A stretch of DNA of 64,000 bases from Peromyscus leucopus (lineage: Eukaryota; Chordata; Mammalia; Rodentia; Cricetidae): positions 22,732,058 through 22,796,057 of the forward strand of contig NC_051074.1 of assembly GCF_004664715.2 (NCBI RefSeq), read 5' to 3'. Positions 10,191 through 21,565 of this stretch are shown in pieces; within the stretch, counting starts at the first letter, position 1, and every line of letters starts with the position of its first letter. The translations under genes were made by a program, and so were the position numbers. Below the pieces are notes generated by a model, which was not told the DNA's origin, did not search any database, and worked only from the letters and a program-made list of their open reading frames with translations.

Positions 10191-12029
10191 TCAACTCTAG
10201 CCTGGCAACACTAGACGGTAGAGAAACCTTTAAGAAGTGGGGCCAAGTGAAAGATCGTTGGCCACTGGAGTATAAGGAGACTATAAGACGGCCTCTCTTC
10301 TCTGTTTGCCTCCCAAGTACTGTCAGGTGGATGGCTTTGCTCCACAAGGCTCTCCCTACTGTGACGTGCCTGACCACAGGCCACAGAGCAATGAGTCCAC
10401 CTGAGCACGACGGAAACTGTTAGCCTACACAAAACTACCCTTTTTCTGTGCCGAGTCTCTCAGACAGTTCGTCACAGTACAGGAACATCGAATAATATAT
10501 TAAAGATTACAATACTGTTTGGGGGAAAAATTGAAGAGAAGGAAAAAAAAAATGGTCACCATAAGTACAGACAGTAATGAAGGAGAGAGAGGAGAGCAAC
10601 GTGTGAGCTACTCAGAGGGAGAGACAGTTGTCCAGGCTCATCACACATGAGGGGGGACAGGAAATGAGAAAAAACTTCCTGGCATGTTATCATCCACAGA
10701 CAGGTGTGAATCACAACGGACAAAGAAAACCCAGTGAAGAATGAACTTGCTGGGGGAAAGTCCTGTGGAGGAACTGGGGGGCGGGGTGGCCACCTAGGAG
10801 AAGAAAGCAGAAGCAAACCAGGCATGGCTCCTCCCCTTTCCTCTCTGTAACTGTGCTGGGGGGCGTCTGTGGCATGGAAGGACATTTTCGGCGGCTCAAA
10901 GGGGGAGAACTCCACCATGAATGTGTCCAACTGCCACTCGGGATGAAGGGCGAGTTCACCACCCAGCCCTCTCTGATACAGATGCTGCCACAAAGAGAGT
11001 GGATAGAAAAGTCTGCAGGCCCAACCTGGACCTTAGCCCGGGGAAAGGATGTCTTCGCTTTAATCTTTCAATTAAGTACTACAGGGGAGGCCAAACTTAC
11101 AGACATGGAAAGCACACACAGACAGAAGACTAAAAGAACAAATGGCTTTCTGGTCCTGGCTTGTATAATTATGTGTGTGTTTAGACTTGATTAAAAGCTG
11201 GGGTGGAGGCTGGAACCCAGAAGTCTTTAATTTTTCTCACAGTAGGGATGAAATAGCTATTGGTTGGGTCCAGCTGAATAAACCTAACTGAATAAGGAGC
11301 TGTCACCTTAAGGACAGATCTGTTCAAAGTATCCCATAACGTTTTCAAAGTTAAAATTTTAAGGAGTAAAATCCACAGTGGTCTGATAACTAATTATTTC
11401 AACTTGACTAGCACTACAACTGCTGATAGAAACACAAATGAAAATGATTATCACAGAAGCTGGGGATTTGGGAGAGCTACGTCATTTATTAACCCCTTAA
11501 ACAGCCCAGGGAAGACACTGCTTTCATTAATTCCATTGTACAGAGAAGGAAACTGAGGATCCATCACAGAAAGCTGCTCAAGGCACCACGGCAGGATGAC
11601 TTTGGCCTGTGCATCACATACACCTGTAGAGATATAATTTGTCTCTAAAAACTGTCATCAAATCACAGCTAACCACACTGATTGCTCCAGTCTGGACACA
11701 CTAGAATACAGGCTAACCTTTGCCCTGCAGAGCTTTCTGGATTTAACTGAGGCAGAAACATCTGTCTGCCATAACTAACTGCACCTCACTGAAGTCCATT
11801 CAGTCTCTCTCTCCTGGACACAATACTGTGCAGAGTACTCACTACCTACCCAGAAGCCTTTTCGTTTCCAGTGACTAGTTAGCAGACACATACTTCTCCT
11901 GAAGAATAGTTCTGTTTCCAGACAAGCCATAGTTTTTTGTTTATGTTGGGCTTCTGCTGTATGTACCCATGGGATGAGCACTCAAAATGAGATGCACAAT
12001 TTCAGCATCTTGCACACAACCGGAAGACA
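10191..12029. other. Unique intron sequence with one MIR-like fragment
   Basis: No gene is recognised. The 145-aa minus frame at 10556-10993 and the 113-aa plus frame at 10853-11194 overlap each other and resemble nothing known. A MIR-like stretch lies at about 11485-11605 (ACAGAGAAGGAAACTGAGG). Confidence 0.5.
11485..11605 (-). repeat. MIR SINE fragment
   Basis: CATTGTACAGAGAAGGAAAC followed by TGAGGATCC and an AGCTGCTCAAGGCACC-like stretch follows the reverse complement of MIR. Confidence 0.6.
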
Positions 12030-12400
12030 TCATGTCAAGTGATCAAAGTGAGATCAGAAAGACAAAGAGCACATGTTCTCACTCACATGTGAAAGCTGAG
12101 AAAGCTTACCACAGAAGCAGGCCAGTAGCTACCAGAGGCAGGAAAAGGTGAGAGGGAGTCAGGTGGGATAAGGCAGGTTAATGGGTAGAGCAGTGTGTCT
12201 GGATAGGAGGAATAACTTCTAATGTTTACACAACAATGGGGTATCTACAGTGGAGAATAATTCATTGTAATTCCAAAAGAGTAGAAATGATTTTAATATT
12301 CCTAATACCAAAGGATAATAAATGGCTGGGGTGATGAATATTTTAATTACTCTGATCTGATTATTTCATACAATATCCATATACTGAAATATCAGAGTTT
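12030..12400 (+). mobile_element. Ancient L1 3' UTR fragment
   Basis: CCAGTAGCTACCAGAGGCAG, then GGTTAATGGGTAGAGCAG, ACAACAATGGGGTATCTACAG and GGGGTGATGAATATTTTAATTAC follow the order of the 3' UTR of ancient mammalian L1 subfamilies. Confidence 0.6.
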
Positions 12401-12639
12401 TTTTTCCCAAGGCCCTTTTCAGCCTTTCATTCAGCCCATCTCCATTCCTTTACAACACCTGCCAGATCTGCAGAACTGGTCTCTAGCAGGGACTGTACCC
12501 CCCCAGTGGCCACACAAAGCTGGGACTCAGGAACTCCATAGCCACCACACTTGGTTAGGATCCAGAGTGGGCAATAGCAAACAAAGAGATGAATGCCCAC
12601 CCAATGAAGAAGAGACCAGTCATCCACACCAAGAAACAC

Positions 12640-14588
12640 TTTGAACATAACAGCAGATTACAGATCCCAGCACAAAAACTCAAACTCAAAGAGCAAAGAC
12701 AATTTGCCTTCTCAAGAAGCCATCAACCACAATGCAACAGACCCTAGGAAATGCAATTTAGCTGAAGCATAAGACAAGGACTTCAAAATAGTAATTATGA
12801 ATATGTTCAAGGAATTTAAAGAGGTTATGAATAGATTGTTCAATGAAGATCATGAAAACACAAGCTGTGAAAATGAAATAATGAAAACTATTAAAGACAT
12901 TAAAGAGGAATTTAACAAAGAAAAACACAGGAAAATATTTTTAACAAAATCATAGAAAAAAATTTCTCCAACCTAATGATAGAAGTACCTATCAATGCCA
13001 AGAAGCATACGGAACACCAAATAGGACAAGAAAAGAAATTACTCTCAACACATAATAATTAAAACATTAAATGTACTGAACAAAAAAAAAGAATATTAAA
13101 AGCTACAAGGAAAAAAGACAAAGTCATACATAAAGGCAAGTCCATTACAATAGCATTTGATTTTCAATGGAGACCCTGAAAGTCAGAAGGGCCTGGAAAG
13201 ATGTTCTGTGAACTCAGAGACTACAAGCACCAGCCCAGACTACTATACCCAGCAAAACTATCAATTACAATAGATAAAAAAAAAATTGCATGATAAAAAC
13301 AAATTTAAGCAATTTCCATCCACTGATCTAGTTGTATAGAAGGTACTAGAAGGAAGCTTCAGTATGAAGAGGTTAACAACACCCAAGTGGACATAAGGAA
13401 TAAATAATTCCAGAACAATAAATCAAAAGGAGGGATTCATTTCACAACATAATAACAGGAACCAATAAGCACTGCTCATTAATAACTCTCAATATCAATG
13501 ATCTCATTTTCCCTAACAAAAAGACAAAGACTAACTGATTTGATTAGAAAATAGGATCCATTTTTTTTTTTTTTTTTTTTTTGCCACATCCAAGTAATAC
13601 ACGTCACAATTGAGTATGGACATCACCTCAGCATAAAAGGATAGAAAAAGTTATTCTGAGCAAATGGATCTAAGAAGTAAGTAGGTGTAGTTATTTTGAT
13701 ATCTGACTAGATAAACTTCAAACCAAAACTATCAGAAGAGATAGAGAAGGACACTGCATACTCATTAGAGGAAAAATCCAGCAAGTGGATATTGCAATTT
13801 TAAATATTTATGTACCCAAACAAGGGCATCTGAGTTCATAAGTGTAGAAATACTACAGCTAAAGCCACATATCAACTCTCACATAGTGATAATGAGTAAC
13901 TTCAATTCCCTACTCTCACCAATAGATAGGTCATCAAGACAAAAACCAAAGAAACATGGGAGTTAAATAATGTCACAAATCAAATGGTCCTAACAGACAT
14001 CTACCAAACATTCCACCAAAACACTACAGAATATAGTTTCTTCTTAGCAGTTCATGGGACTTTCTTCAAAATTGAAAACATGTTAGGAAATTAAAGTCTT
14101 AATAGATAAAAGAAAATTGAAGTAACATCCTGAGTCCTATCTAACCACCATCTAGTAAAGCTGGAAATCAATAAGGATAGAAACAAGGGTAAGTAAACAA
14201 ATTCATGGAAACTGAACAACTCAATACTGAATGAAAAGTGGGCCAGGACAGAAATCAAGAAGGAAATTAAAACTTTTTAGAAAGAATGAAAATGAAAATG
14301 CAGCATAACCCCAAACTATGGACACAAATGAAAGCAGTTCTAAGAGGCAAGTGACTACAAAACAGAACAAAATCACAAAACAAAATAAAAACAAAACCAA
14401 TACCAAACAAAAACGTAGAGAGACCTCTTATCAGTAACACAGCAACACACCTGAAAACTCTAAGAAAACAAGAAGCCATACCTGAAAAAAGATGGGATGA
14501 GATAAACTCAGGGCTGAAATCAATAAAACAGAAACAAACAGACAAACAAAAACAATACAAAGAATCAATGAAACAAAGAGTTGGTTTT
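12640..14588 (+). mobile_element. Rodent L1, ORF1 end to ORF2 endonuclease region, decayed
   Basis: The stretch starting ACAGATCCCAGCAC, then GACTACTATACCCAGCAAAAC near 13240, the ORF2 opening near 13540-13620 (TTAGAAAATAGGATCC, then CATCCAAGTAATACACG) and GGAAACTGAACAACTCAATA near 14207 give a collinear L1 in the plus direction. Stops and frameshifts are common. A 22-base T run at 13561-13582 has expanded inside the ORF2 start. Long minus-strand frames at 14221-14866 are antisense L1 (and inserted LTR) sequence, not genes. Confidence 0.85.
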
Positions 14589-14950
14589 TGTGGGATGTCT
14601 TTCTGTATGCTGTGAATATGTGTTGTTCCCACTGGATAATAAATAAACTGCTTTGGCCTATGGCAAGGCAGCTTAGAGGCAGGCAGGATATCCAAGCAGA
14701 GATACAGAGAGAAGAGGGGCAGAGTTGGGGGGAGGCCAACTTGCCGTCCAAGGAGCAACATGTAATGGGACACAGGTAAAGCCACAGAACATGTGACAAT
14801 ATATAGATTAATAGTAATGGGTTGAGTTAAGGTATAAGAGCTAGCTAGCAAGAAGCAAGAAGCCATAGGCCATACAGTTTGTAATTAACATTATGCCTCT
14901 GAGTGATTATTTCAAAAGTGGCTGCGGGGCCAGAGAAACTTCCAGCTATA
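14589..14950 (+). mobile_element. Solo LTR (probable ERVK type) inserted in the L1
   Basis: A 362-bp insert starts TGTGGGATGTC and ends near CAGCTATA. It splits the L1 phrase AAAGAGTTGG|TTCTTTGAG. GTTGGTT is found on both sides (14580-14586 and 14951-14957), consistent with a short target duplication. Internal features typical of this common rodent LTR include AATAAATAAACTGC, GGCAAGGCAGCTTAGAGGC and GTTTGTAATTAACATTATGCC. No coding retroviral sequence is present. Confidence 0.75.
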
Positions 14951-16025
14951 GTTGGTTCTTTGAGATGATCAACAAGATTGACAGAAAAGGTGTTATTACA
15001 TATTTTTAAAGAATGTCCTTGGTGTCTAGCCTGACGTCTCCCATTTCAACTGTAATGTTATTTACTTGCATTTTAGGAAAAACCTAACAGAAATGGGTGA
15101 ATTTCTTGATTTATATGACCTACCAGAGTTACATCAAGATGGAATAAACAATATAAACAGACCCATAACCCCTGGTGAGAGAGCAGGGAAAGGGGAACAC
15201 TTCACCACTGATGGTGCCAGTGCAGACTGGTACTGGCACCCTGGAAATCAGGGTGACACTTCCTTAAGAAGTGCAGAATAGATTCACCTCAGTATCACCA
15301 ACTCACACACCCTGGGGCCTATAATAGTGGCTTGCCTATAAAAGGGTCTACTGGTGCAACAGTGGCACAAACATTAGGGGAGCAATCAACCACTTTTTAA
15401 AATTAGATCTAAGGTCGCTCCATGAGGTAGAACCCATGTCCAACACTGGTAAATCAGCCAAGAACCTGAGATTAGATAATTGGTCACGGGCCTCAGAGAA
15501 AACAATACTATTAAGATGCTAAAGAAACATAACAATAAAATGGCTCCCAAGGACACACTGCTAGACATGTACATCAGGGCCTCAGTCATCAGAGAAGCTT
15601 TTTCTTGTAGTGGATGGGAACTAACACAGAGACCCACATCTGGACAACGTGCAGAGACTGAGAGACTTGGGAACACTCAGTCCTAAAGAGGATGTCTTCA
15701 TCAAACCCTCCCCTCAAGGCTTAGGGTCTATGTGGAAGAGGAGGCAGGATTGTAAGAGCCAGAGGGGACGGATGACTCCAAGAAAACAGTGTCTTCCAGA
15801 CACAACAGGACTGAGACAGCACTCATGGTAACCAGACAGGTTCAAAACAGGCAAAATCACAGCACTGAAAGGGAAGAGGACCCAAAGTCATACCCCTGAC
15901 CTCAGAGCTATTTGCTATTGGTAACTGCAGGCAAAGGGGGAAAAAATCAGTTTTCTCCAATGCAGGGTCATTGAGTACATCACCCACACTCCAGGGCAGA
16001 CCCCATGCCCAGGAGTCGCTGGCCA

Positions 16026-16052
16026 AAATAAATAAATAAATAAATAAATAAA
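16026..16052. repeat. (AATA)n short tandem repeat
   Basis: About six AATA units within the L1 3' UTR. Confidence 0.9.
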
Positions 16053-16082
16053 CTCATTTTATTTTTATTTTGTCTTTTGTCT

Positions 16083-16090
16083 TGTGTGTG

Positions 16091-16152
<62 letters not shown>
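16083..16152. repeat. (TG)n(TGCG)n(TG)n alternating purine-pyrimidine tract
   Basis: Seventy bases of strict purine-pyrimidine alternation with a central block of TGCG units, inside the L1 3' UTR. The CpG-containing core is unusual because CpG normally decays in such repeats. Confidence 0.95.
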
Positions 16153-16154
<2 letters not shown>

Positions 16155-16360
16155 GTGGAATTTATGTTTCATTTTGCTGTCTTTGAGCATGTTTTGTCTT
16201 ATTGATTTTTTTTGTTTGGGTTGATTTTTTTGTTGTTTTGTTTTTTTGAGAGAAAGAACGAAGTTGGGTGAGTAGGAAGGGGATGGATCTGGAGGAGTTA
16301 GGGAAAGTGAAATAGGACAAAAATGTATGAAAAATTTCTCAAATAAAAAAATAAAAAAAT

Positions 16361-16953
16361 CACCTAAAGCCCCCAAATATGTACACTGTATATCAGTTAA
16401 AATTTAAGATTATTAAAAAAAATACTAGGCTGATGGAGCATCAGTTTGACATGGCTAATGAATCAGACAGGCAGACTGGCCATGTATCTTCCGATCCTGA
16501 CACAGGAGGAGGAGAGCCAATTTTACTACCCTGTCATTTGGGGCTATTGTTTTGTTTTGCATGACCTAGCAGTGAAAATGCCATGTGAGGGTAGTTTGTA
16601 AAGGAGCACATACTGGACAGAGGCAAAGAGGGGTGTGGATGCCTCAGTCTGGTGTGAGTCTCTCTTGGTACATGTGCGCTCACACATATGAACATGTATG
16701 TTTATGCTACGGAAGCTAAAACTGAGCCATCCTCTATAAATGCAATAAAATTTGTCTTTCTCAAACTTACAAGTTGAAATATCTATGGAAGACTGACATT
16801 CTATTATAATCTATGATCACTTCCAACTCAAAACACAAATACCATGTCTGACTCCGTAATGACAGTTGTTTCTATAACAGTTAAAGAGAACTGTGATTTG
16901 TCACTCTATTGCAATGAAATTCATGTATCTTAAATTAAGCTGCCATGCAAGAC
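16361..16953. other. Unique intron sequence
   Basis: No gene, RNA or clear repeat is recognised between the L1 tail and the next LTR. Confidence 0.45.
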
Positions 16954-17324
16954 TATGGTGGTTTGAAGGAGAATGCCCCTGTAGGCTCGGATGTTTGCAT
17001 GCTTAGTCCCCAGTTGAGGAAATGTTTGGAAGGATTAGGAGGTGTGGCTTTGTTGGAGTGGGTGTGGCTTTGTTGAAGGAGATGTGTAGCTGAGGGTGGG
17101 TTTTGAGGTTTCAAAAGCTCACATGAGGTCCAGTGTCTCTCTCTCTGCCTCCTGCTTGTGGATCAGAATGTAAAGCTCTCAGCTGCTGCTCCAGCATCAT
17201 GCTTCCCACTACGACGATCATGGACTAACCTGTGAAACTGTAAGCAAGCCCCTAGCTCATCGCTTTCTTTTTTAAGAGCTGCTTTGGTTAGGATATCTCT
17301 TCACAGCAACAGAAGACTAAGACA
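16954..17324 (+). mobile_element. MaLR-type solo LTR (family Y)
   Basis: A 371-bp element starts TATGGTGGTTTGAAGG and ends GACTAAGACA, flanked by perfect 5-bp duplications AAGAC (16949-16953 and 17325-17329). Its 3' half carries the tripartite order typical of MST/THE-like LTRs: GATCATGGACTAACC, TGTGAAACTGTAAGC and CTCTTCACAGCAACAG. Related copies lie at 31261-31632 and 55964-56346. Confidence 0.8.
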
Positions 17325-17558
17325 AAGACTAACAATAGTTCTAATAAACCTCACATACTAAATAACTGTGTTTCTGGAAGTTATAAAGTAAACAACAGAC
17401 CCTGCTGTTTTCCTGGAGAAGTACATCAAATTTTCTAACGTTAGCCTTTTTAATTGATTAAAAAGTTGCTTTTACTGAGTTTCAAAGGGGTCTTTGATTA
17501 GTCACCACTGTTTTTCTATAGGTGGGAAGCTACTGTTTCGCTTCTGGGCTAAGGTGTA

Positions 17559-17561
<3 letters not shown>

Positions 17562-17591
<30 letters not shown>

Positions 17592-17755
17592 TTTATTTAT
17601 GTATTATGTATACAGCATGTATGACTGCAGGCCAGAAGAGGGCACCAGATCTCATTACAGGTGGTTGTGAGCCACCATGTGGCTGCTGGGAATTGAACTC
17701 AGGTCCTCTGGAAGAGCAGCCAGTGCTCTTAACCTCTGAGCCATCTCTCCAGCCC
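17562..17755 (-). mobile_element. B2-family SINE, full length
   Basis: Read on the minus strand it starts GGGCTGGAGAGATGGCTCAG, contains the pol III promoter region and GAGTTCAATTCCCAGCAGCC, and ends in a long A tail. The 11-bp target duplication AAGGTGTATCT is perfect (17551-17561 and 17756-17766), so the insertion is comparatively recent. Confidence 0.95.
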
Positions 17756-17766
17756 AAGGTGTATCT

Positions 17767-18454
17767 TATTACGAGCATGAGCGTAATTACATGCGGGCTG
17801 TGTTCCCATTGGTGTCTCTTTTCCCAGATCAGTGTTCTAGTTAACACTAACACAGCCTAGAGTGCCATGAACACCTCAAATAAGTGGCTTTATTAGGTTG
17901 ACCTATGGACCGGTCCGGGAAGAATTGCCTTGATTGCTTTAATTGATAAAGGAAGGCCCAGCCCACTGTGAAAGACACAATTTCCTGGGCAGCAATCCTG
18001 TTCTGTAAGAGAATATGGCCACTCATGGGTTGACAGAACTGAGTATGAGTTAACAGAGCCAGCAAGAAACCGTGGCTCCTGCCTCCAGGCCCTGCCTGAC
18101 TTCTTGGTGTTTGTCACAGCAACAGAATGAAACAAAAATAACCAGTATCTGGCATGTGGCATGTATACACCACATATCTGCTGCTATACTTGTGACTGCC
18201 TAACCGATCATACCTTATAAAAACCAAATGGTAAGCATCATGTAAGAATGTCACAGCTGGCTAGAGGTGATTCTCGGTGTTCAGCCGTGACTCTGGGCTC
18301 CCGCCCAGGAACTGCTGGTGACTATATATCACATGCTTAAATCCCATGGTCTACATCTTTTTCAGTGACTGAAAGAATTCAAAAAACCTTGGCAGCTGAA
18401 AATACATAATTATCTCAGGGGCACAGACATTTTGTCTTGGATTCTTGTGTAAGG
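17767..18454. other. Unique intron sequence
   Basis: No gene or clear repeat is recognised. Two overlapping minus-strand frames near 17847-18162 show no family resemblance. Confidence 0.45.
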
Positions 18455-18795
18455 GATATGGTTTGAAGTCGTCTTCCCAAATTTCATGAGCTGGGAACTT
18501 AATTCCTAAACTCAGGTGGTAATGGTTTTATACGAGTAGGAGCTTCGGGATCTTGTTAGGATTAGGTGAGATCATACCACCCAGGATGACATCAGTTGCT
18601 TTAGCAGAGAAAGGAGAAGGGAGAACTCCCCAGTAAGCATGACATCCTCCACCACGCCACGATGCAATAAGAAGGTTCCTACCAGGAGCCAGTGATCAAT
18701 ACTGGACTTAGGTGAGAAGCTTGTGGAGAAACAAACTTCCATCTTTTATAAACCGCCTATTTTGTGGGATTGATGTAGCAGCAGAAGCGGATGAA
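18455..18795 (+). mobile_element. Old MaLR-type LTR fragment
   Basis: ATGGTTTGAAGTCGTCTTCC, then CATGAGCTGGGAACTTAATTC, a GATCTTGTTAGGATTAGGTG stretch and CTTTTATAAACCGCC near the end follow the order of MLT1/MST-like LTRs at high divergence. Confidence 0.5.
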
Positions 18796-20039
18796 AGTGC
18801 AATGAGATGAAATTAAAATCACACATTCTCTTCACATTCTCTCTCGAGCTTCAGTACTATTCACTTAACAACCTTACAGGGAAGCCTTTGGGCCAATCCC
18901 GAGATTCATTTCAATACCACTCTGTTGGGGCATCTTCTCCAAGCTGTCTTTCCTCCCAGGGAAACGCCTTGTGAATCGTGTACGCCTCTCATGCCCTCTT
19001 GAGCGTACGGACTCTGAATACATCGAGGTCTTGGTTTGGAACAGTTTGACTAGGCTTGAAGCCTCCCAACCCGTGCTGCAGTAAAAATGCTATCTCCACA
19101 CGCAGTCTGCCCTTCAAGATCCACCTGCTCATAGATTCCCACCTGACAAAAAAACATCTTCCATTTGGGAGCAACTCACAGCTCACTTGAGCGCCCGGAT
19201 GTAATTTCCAAAACCAGCTGAAGATTCTTAAACACTAAAAAAAGAGCCAGCCATAAAAATAATAGATGCAGTATCTGTCATGCTTAGTAATATTTTGTTT
19301 AGCTTTATATCTCACATCAGAGCGATATGAGTCTGGAGGGACCAGGACCAGCCATGCCGCAAGAAATATGAAACTGGTACGCTCCACAGCAGAGCATTAG
19401 TGGGAATCCAGTGACATTCGTGAGAGCAGTCCTGTGCAGTCGACTCGGGCTGCCCAATTCCACACGTGCACATTATCTGGAAATTTAATGATTTCAAAAA
19501 TGTCACTCTGCAGAAAAACTAAACTGGTATACTGTTGGTCCTCTCCCGGGCTGTAAATACAAGCGAGGAAGCAGGAATTTAAAGCTTGTCACACTGGAGT
19601 TGTACCTCCACTCCCTTGATGTTTACTGAGCTCACTAAAGCCTTGCAAGGCCTCAGCCTAATAAAAGCAGGGCACATCAGTGGCATCAACACACAGGAAA
19701 ACAGGGCTCAATAAAATTGCCTACTATGGATCTTAATTTGAGGACTGACATTTTAAAATTCAGTATATCCTTTGGATACACAGAACTAATTTCATAAACA
19801 GGCAGAATAATGTAAAGAGTAGGGAATATGCTCAAGGCACAGTCTATAATTATATGAAAATTTAAAAGCATAACAAAAACTGTTTAAAAAAGGAGATTTG
19901 TATTCCCAATGCCAAAATGTAATGGGTGGTGAGTTGATGTAAGCAGGAACATGCAATCAATCTGTTTCTCAAGGGGTCCTTGTAAGAGAGGCATTAAGTT
20001 TAACCTAGGAAGGGATGCTTTCATCACTAAGCAGAAAGG
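18796..20039. other. Unique intron sequence, possibly partly conserved
   Basis: No repeats or genes are recognised. It contains several CpGs and AT-rich blocks (for example around 19200-19320) without microsatellites, so a conserved noncoding element is possible but unproven. Confidence 0.4.
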
Positions 20040-20460
20040 TCCTGGAAGATGCCCATCTCCCAACCTTGGAACCTGCAACTGTATGTTATATGGCTACAAG
20101 AATGGAGGCTGTTGGAATGCATGGTTGATAAGATTAGAATCAGACCAGGCTTCCATTCTCCATCTCCCTGCCCACAGAATTGCAGGGCACTTCAGGAAAT
20201 GGGGCAACGTGAGGTCAGAGTGATGGGGTGGCCAAGGCTCCAAAGGCACGCTGGCTGCTTTAAGGATGAAGGAGCCACAGTCCCAGGAGAGTGGGTGGCT
20301 TCTAGAGAAGGAGAATGGTGAGGAAACAGATTCACCTCGGCTGCTTCCAGAAAGGAGTACAACCCTGTGGGTACCTTCTCACCTCCAAAACTGTAAGGTC
20401 ATTGTGTTTCAAGCCATTATCTTTGTACAACTTATCAGTGCAGCCAAACACAATGGCATA
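20040..20460 (+). mobile_element. Old LTR-like fragment
   Basis: The 3' portion reads CTCCAAAACTGTAAGGTC, then GTGTTTCAAGCC and a GTACAACTTATCAGTGCAGCC-like end, resembling the terminal part of MLT1-type LTRs. Three overlapping frames here are not a gene. Confidence 0.4.
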
Positions 20461-20574
20461 TTATCAGCACTCTAAATTTTTTAATGAATCTCATATGGGC
20501 ATTCCTATGACCCCACCACACCATCCAGAGATCTTCTGAGTTCTCCCAACACAGATCTTCCCCACTTCCCTTCT

Positions 20575-20615
20575 TTCCTCTCTCTCTCTCTCCCGCTCCC
20601 CTTTCCCCCTCTTTC
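20575..20615. repeat. Pyrimidine-rich (TC)n tract
   Basis: A run of TC dinucleotides followed by CCCTTT-like sequence. Confidence 0.85.
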
Positions 20616-21299
20616 TAAGTCATATACAATCTTTATTGGCTTTTTAAATTGCTGAACAATAGTAAATTTATTGTTAAAAAATTACCCCTTGGAAAAAATA
20701 TTTTAAAAAATCCCACACTTTAAAGAACTGTACCTCTGACTATGAAAATACAAATTTCTCTTTCTCACAAGTAAGGTCTCGAGGCAAACAAAGGTGAACT
20801 TGCTATTTTGGTATTTGGTTCATAACTAAAGGCTCCTCATTAATAAAGTCCTCAGAAATCAAATAACCTGTGCTGTGTCTGCCATTTGTGGAGAGCTAAA
20901 AAGGTGTGTGGGGATGGGGATGCAGGATAAGAAGGGGTACCCTCCCTAAAACCAAAATGAACCTCAAAAGGGTCAGGAAAGTTGTACTGTTATGAGGGTT
21001 GCCCAGTCACATAAACAGGCTTCAGTTGAATATTGAAAGACCAGAATTAAAAAAAGGAAGACTGACCTTTGACTTTCATATTCATGTATACATATATGCA
21101 CATGCATCTACATGCATGCACATGTGCACACATATTAACAAGTACATATACTATACACACATTATACAATATTCAATTTTTTCATTCACTTGCATATAAC
21201 TGATTATGAATAAGATTGAAAAACTTGTCAAATATGACTTATAGTATATCCTATATATTGTATATTGTCTTATATTATAAAATGCATTTCTATTATAGA

Positions 21300-21565
21300 G
21301 TTAAATATTTATATTTTACATTCACTCTTCTATTGGGTTATTGATCTTTTCTTATTGATATTCATATTCACATATTCTTTATACTTAGGTCATTAGTACT
21401 TTGAAATATAGTCATGTAAGAAATAAGTTTGCCCAATTTAAAGCTCCATTTAAACTTTCTTCACGGTGTCTTTTGGTATGCAGAAGTTTATAATCTTGAA
21501 GTATTCAAATTTACTGATTATGTCTCATGTTTATGTTGTCTTAGATTTCACTACATATCCACAGC
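21300..21565 (-). mobile_element. Ancient L1 fragment (3' part of ORF2, antisense)
   Basis: TCTATTGGGTTATTGATC, ATTCTTTATACTTAGGTCATTAG, TTCTTCACGGTGTCTTTTGG and TGCAGAAGTTTATAATCTTG occur in the order seen in the reverse complement of L1 ORF2's C-terminal region. Confidence 0.7.

Larger units (their letters stand above)
14951..16360 (+). mobile_element. Rodent L1 continuation: short ORF2 piece, internal deletion, 3' UTR and A-rich tail
   Basis: The L1 resumes with GTTGGTTCTTTGAGATGATC. A short piece of the region before the reverse transcriptase domain follows (CCAGAGTTACATCAAGATGG near 15122). Then the sequence jumps to the end of the element: GGGGGAAAAAATCAGTTTTC near 15937, TCCAGGGCAGACCCC near 15991, and a tail of AAATAAAAAAATAAAAAAAT ending near 16360. 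Most of the reverse transcriptase and C-terminal region is missing, so this copy is dead. Confidence 0.8.

Noticed and set aside
10556..10993. 145-aa minus frame as possible Ptprm or nested exon
   Set aside because: No similarity to receptor phosphatases or any family I know, and no convincing flanking splice sites.
14221..14866. Long hydrophobic minus-strand frames up to 199 aa
   Set aside because: They are antisense to L1 ORF2 and an inserted LTR; A-rich L1 sense sequence gives Phe/Leu-rich antisense frames.
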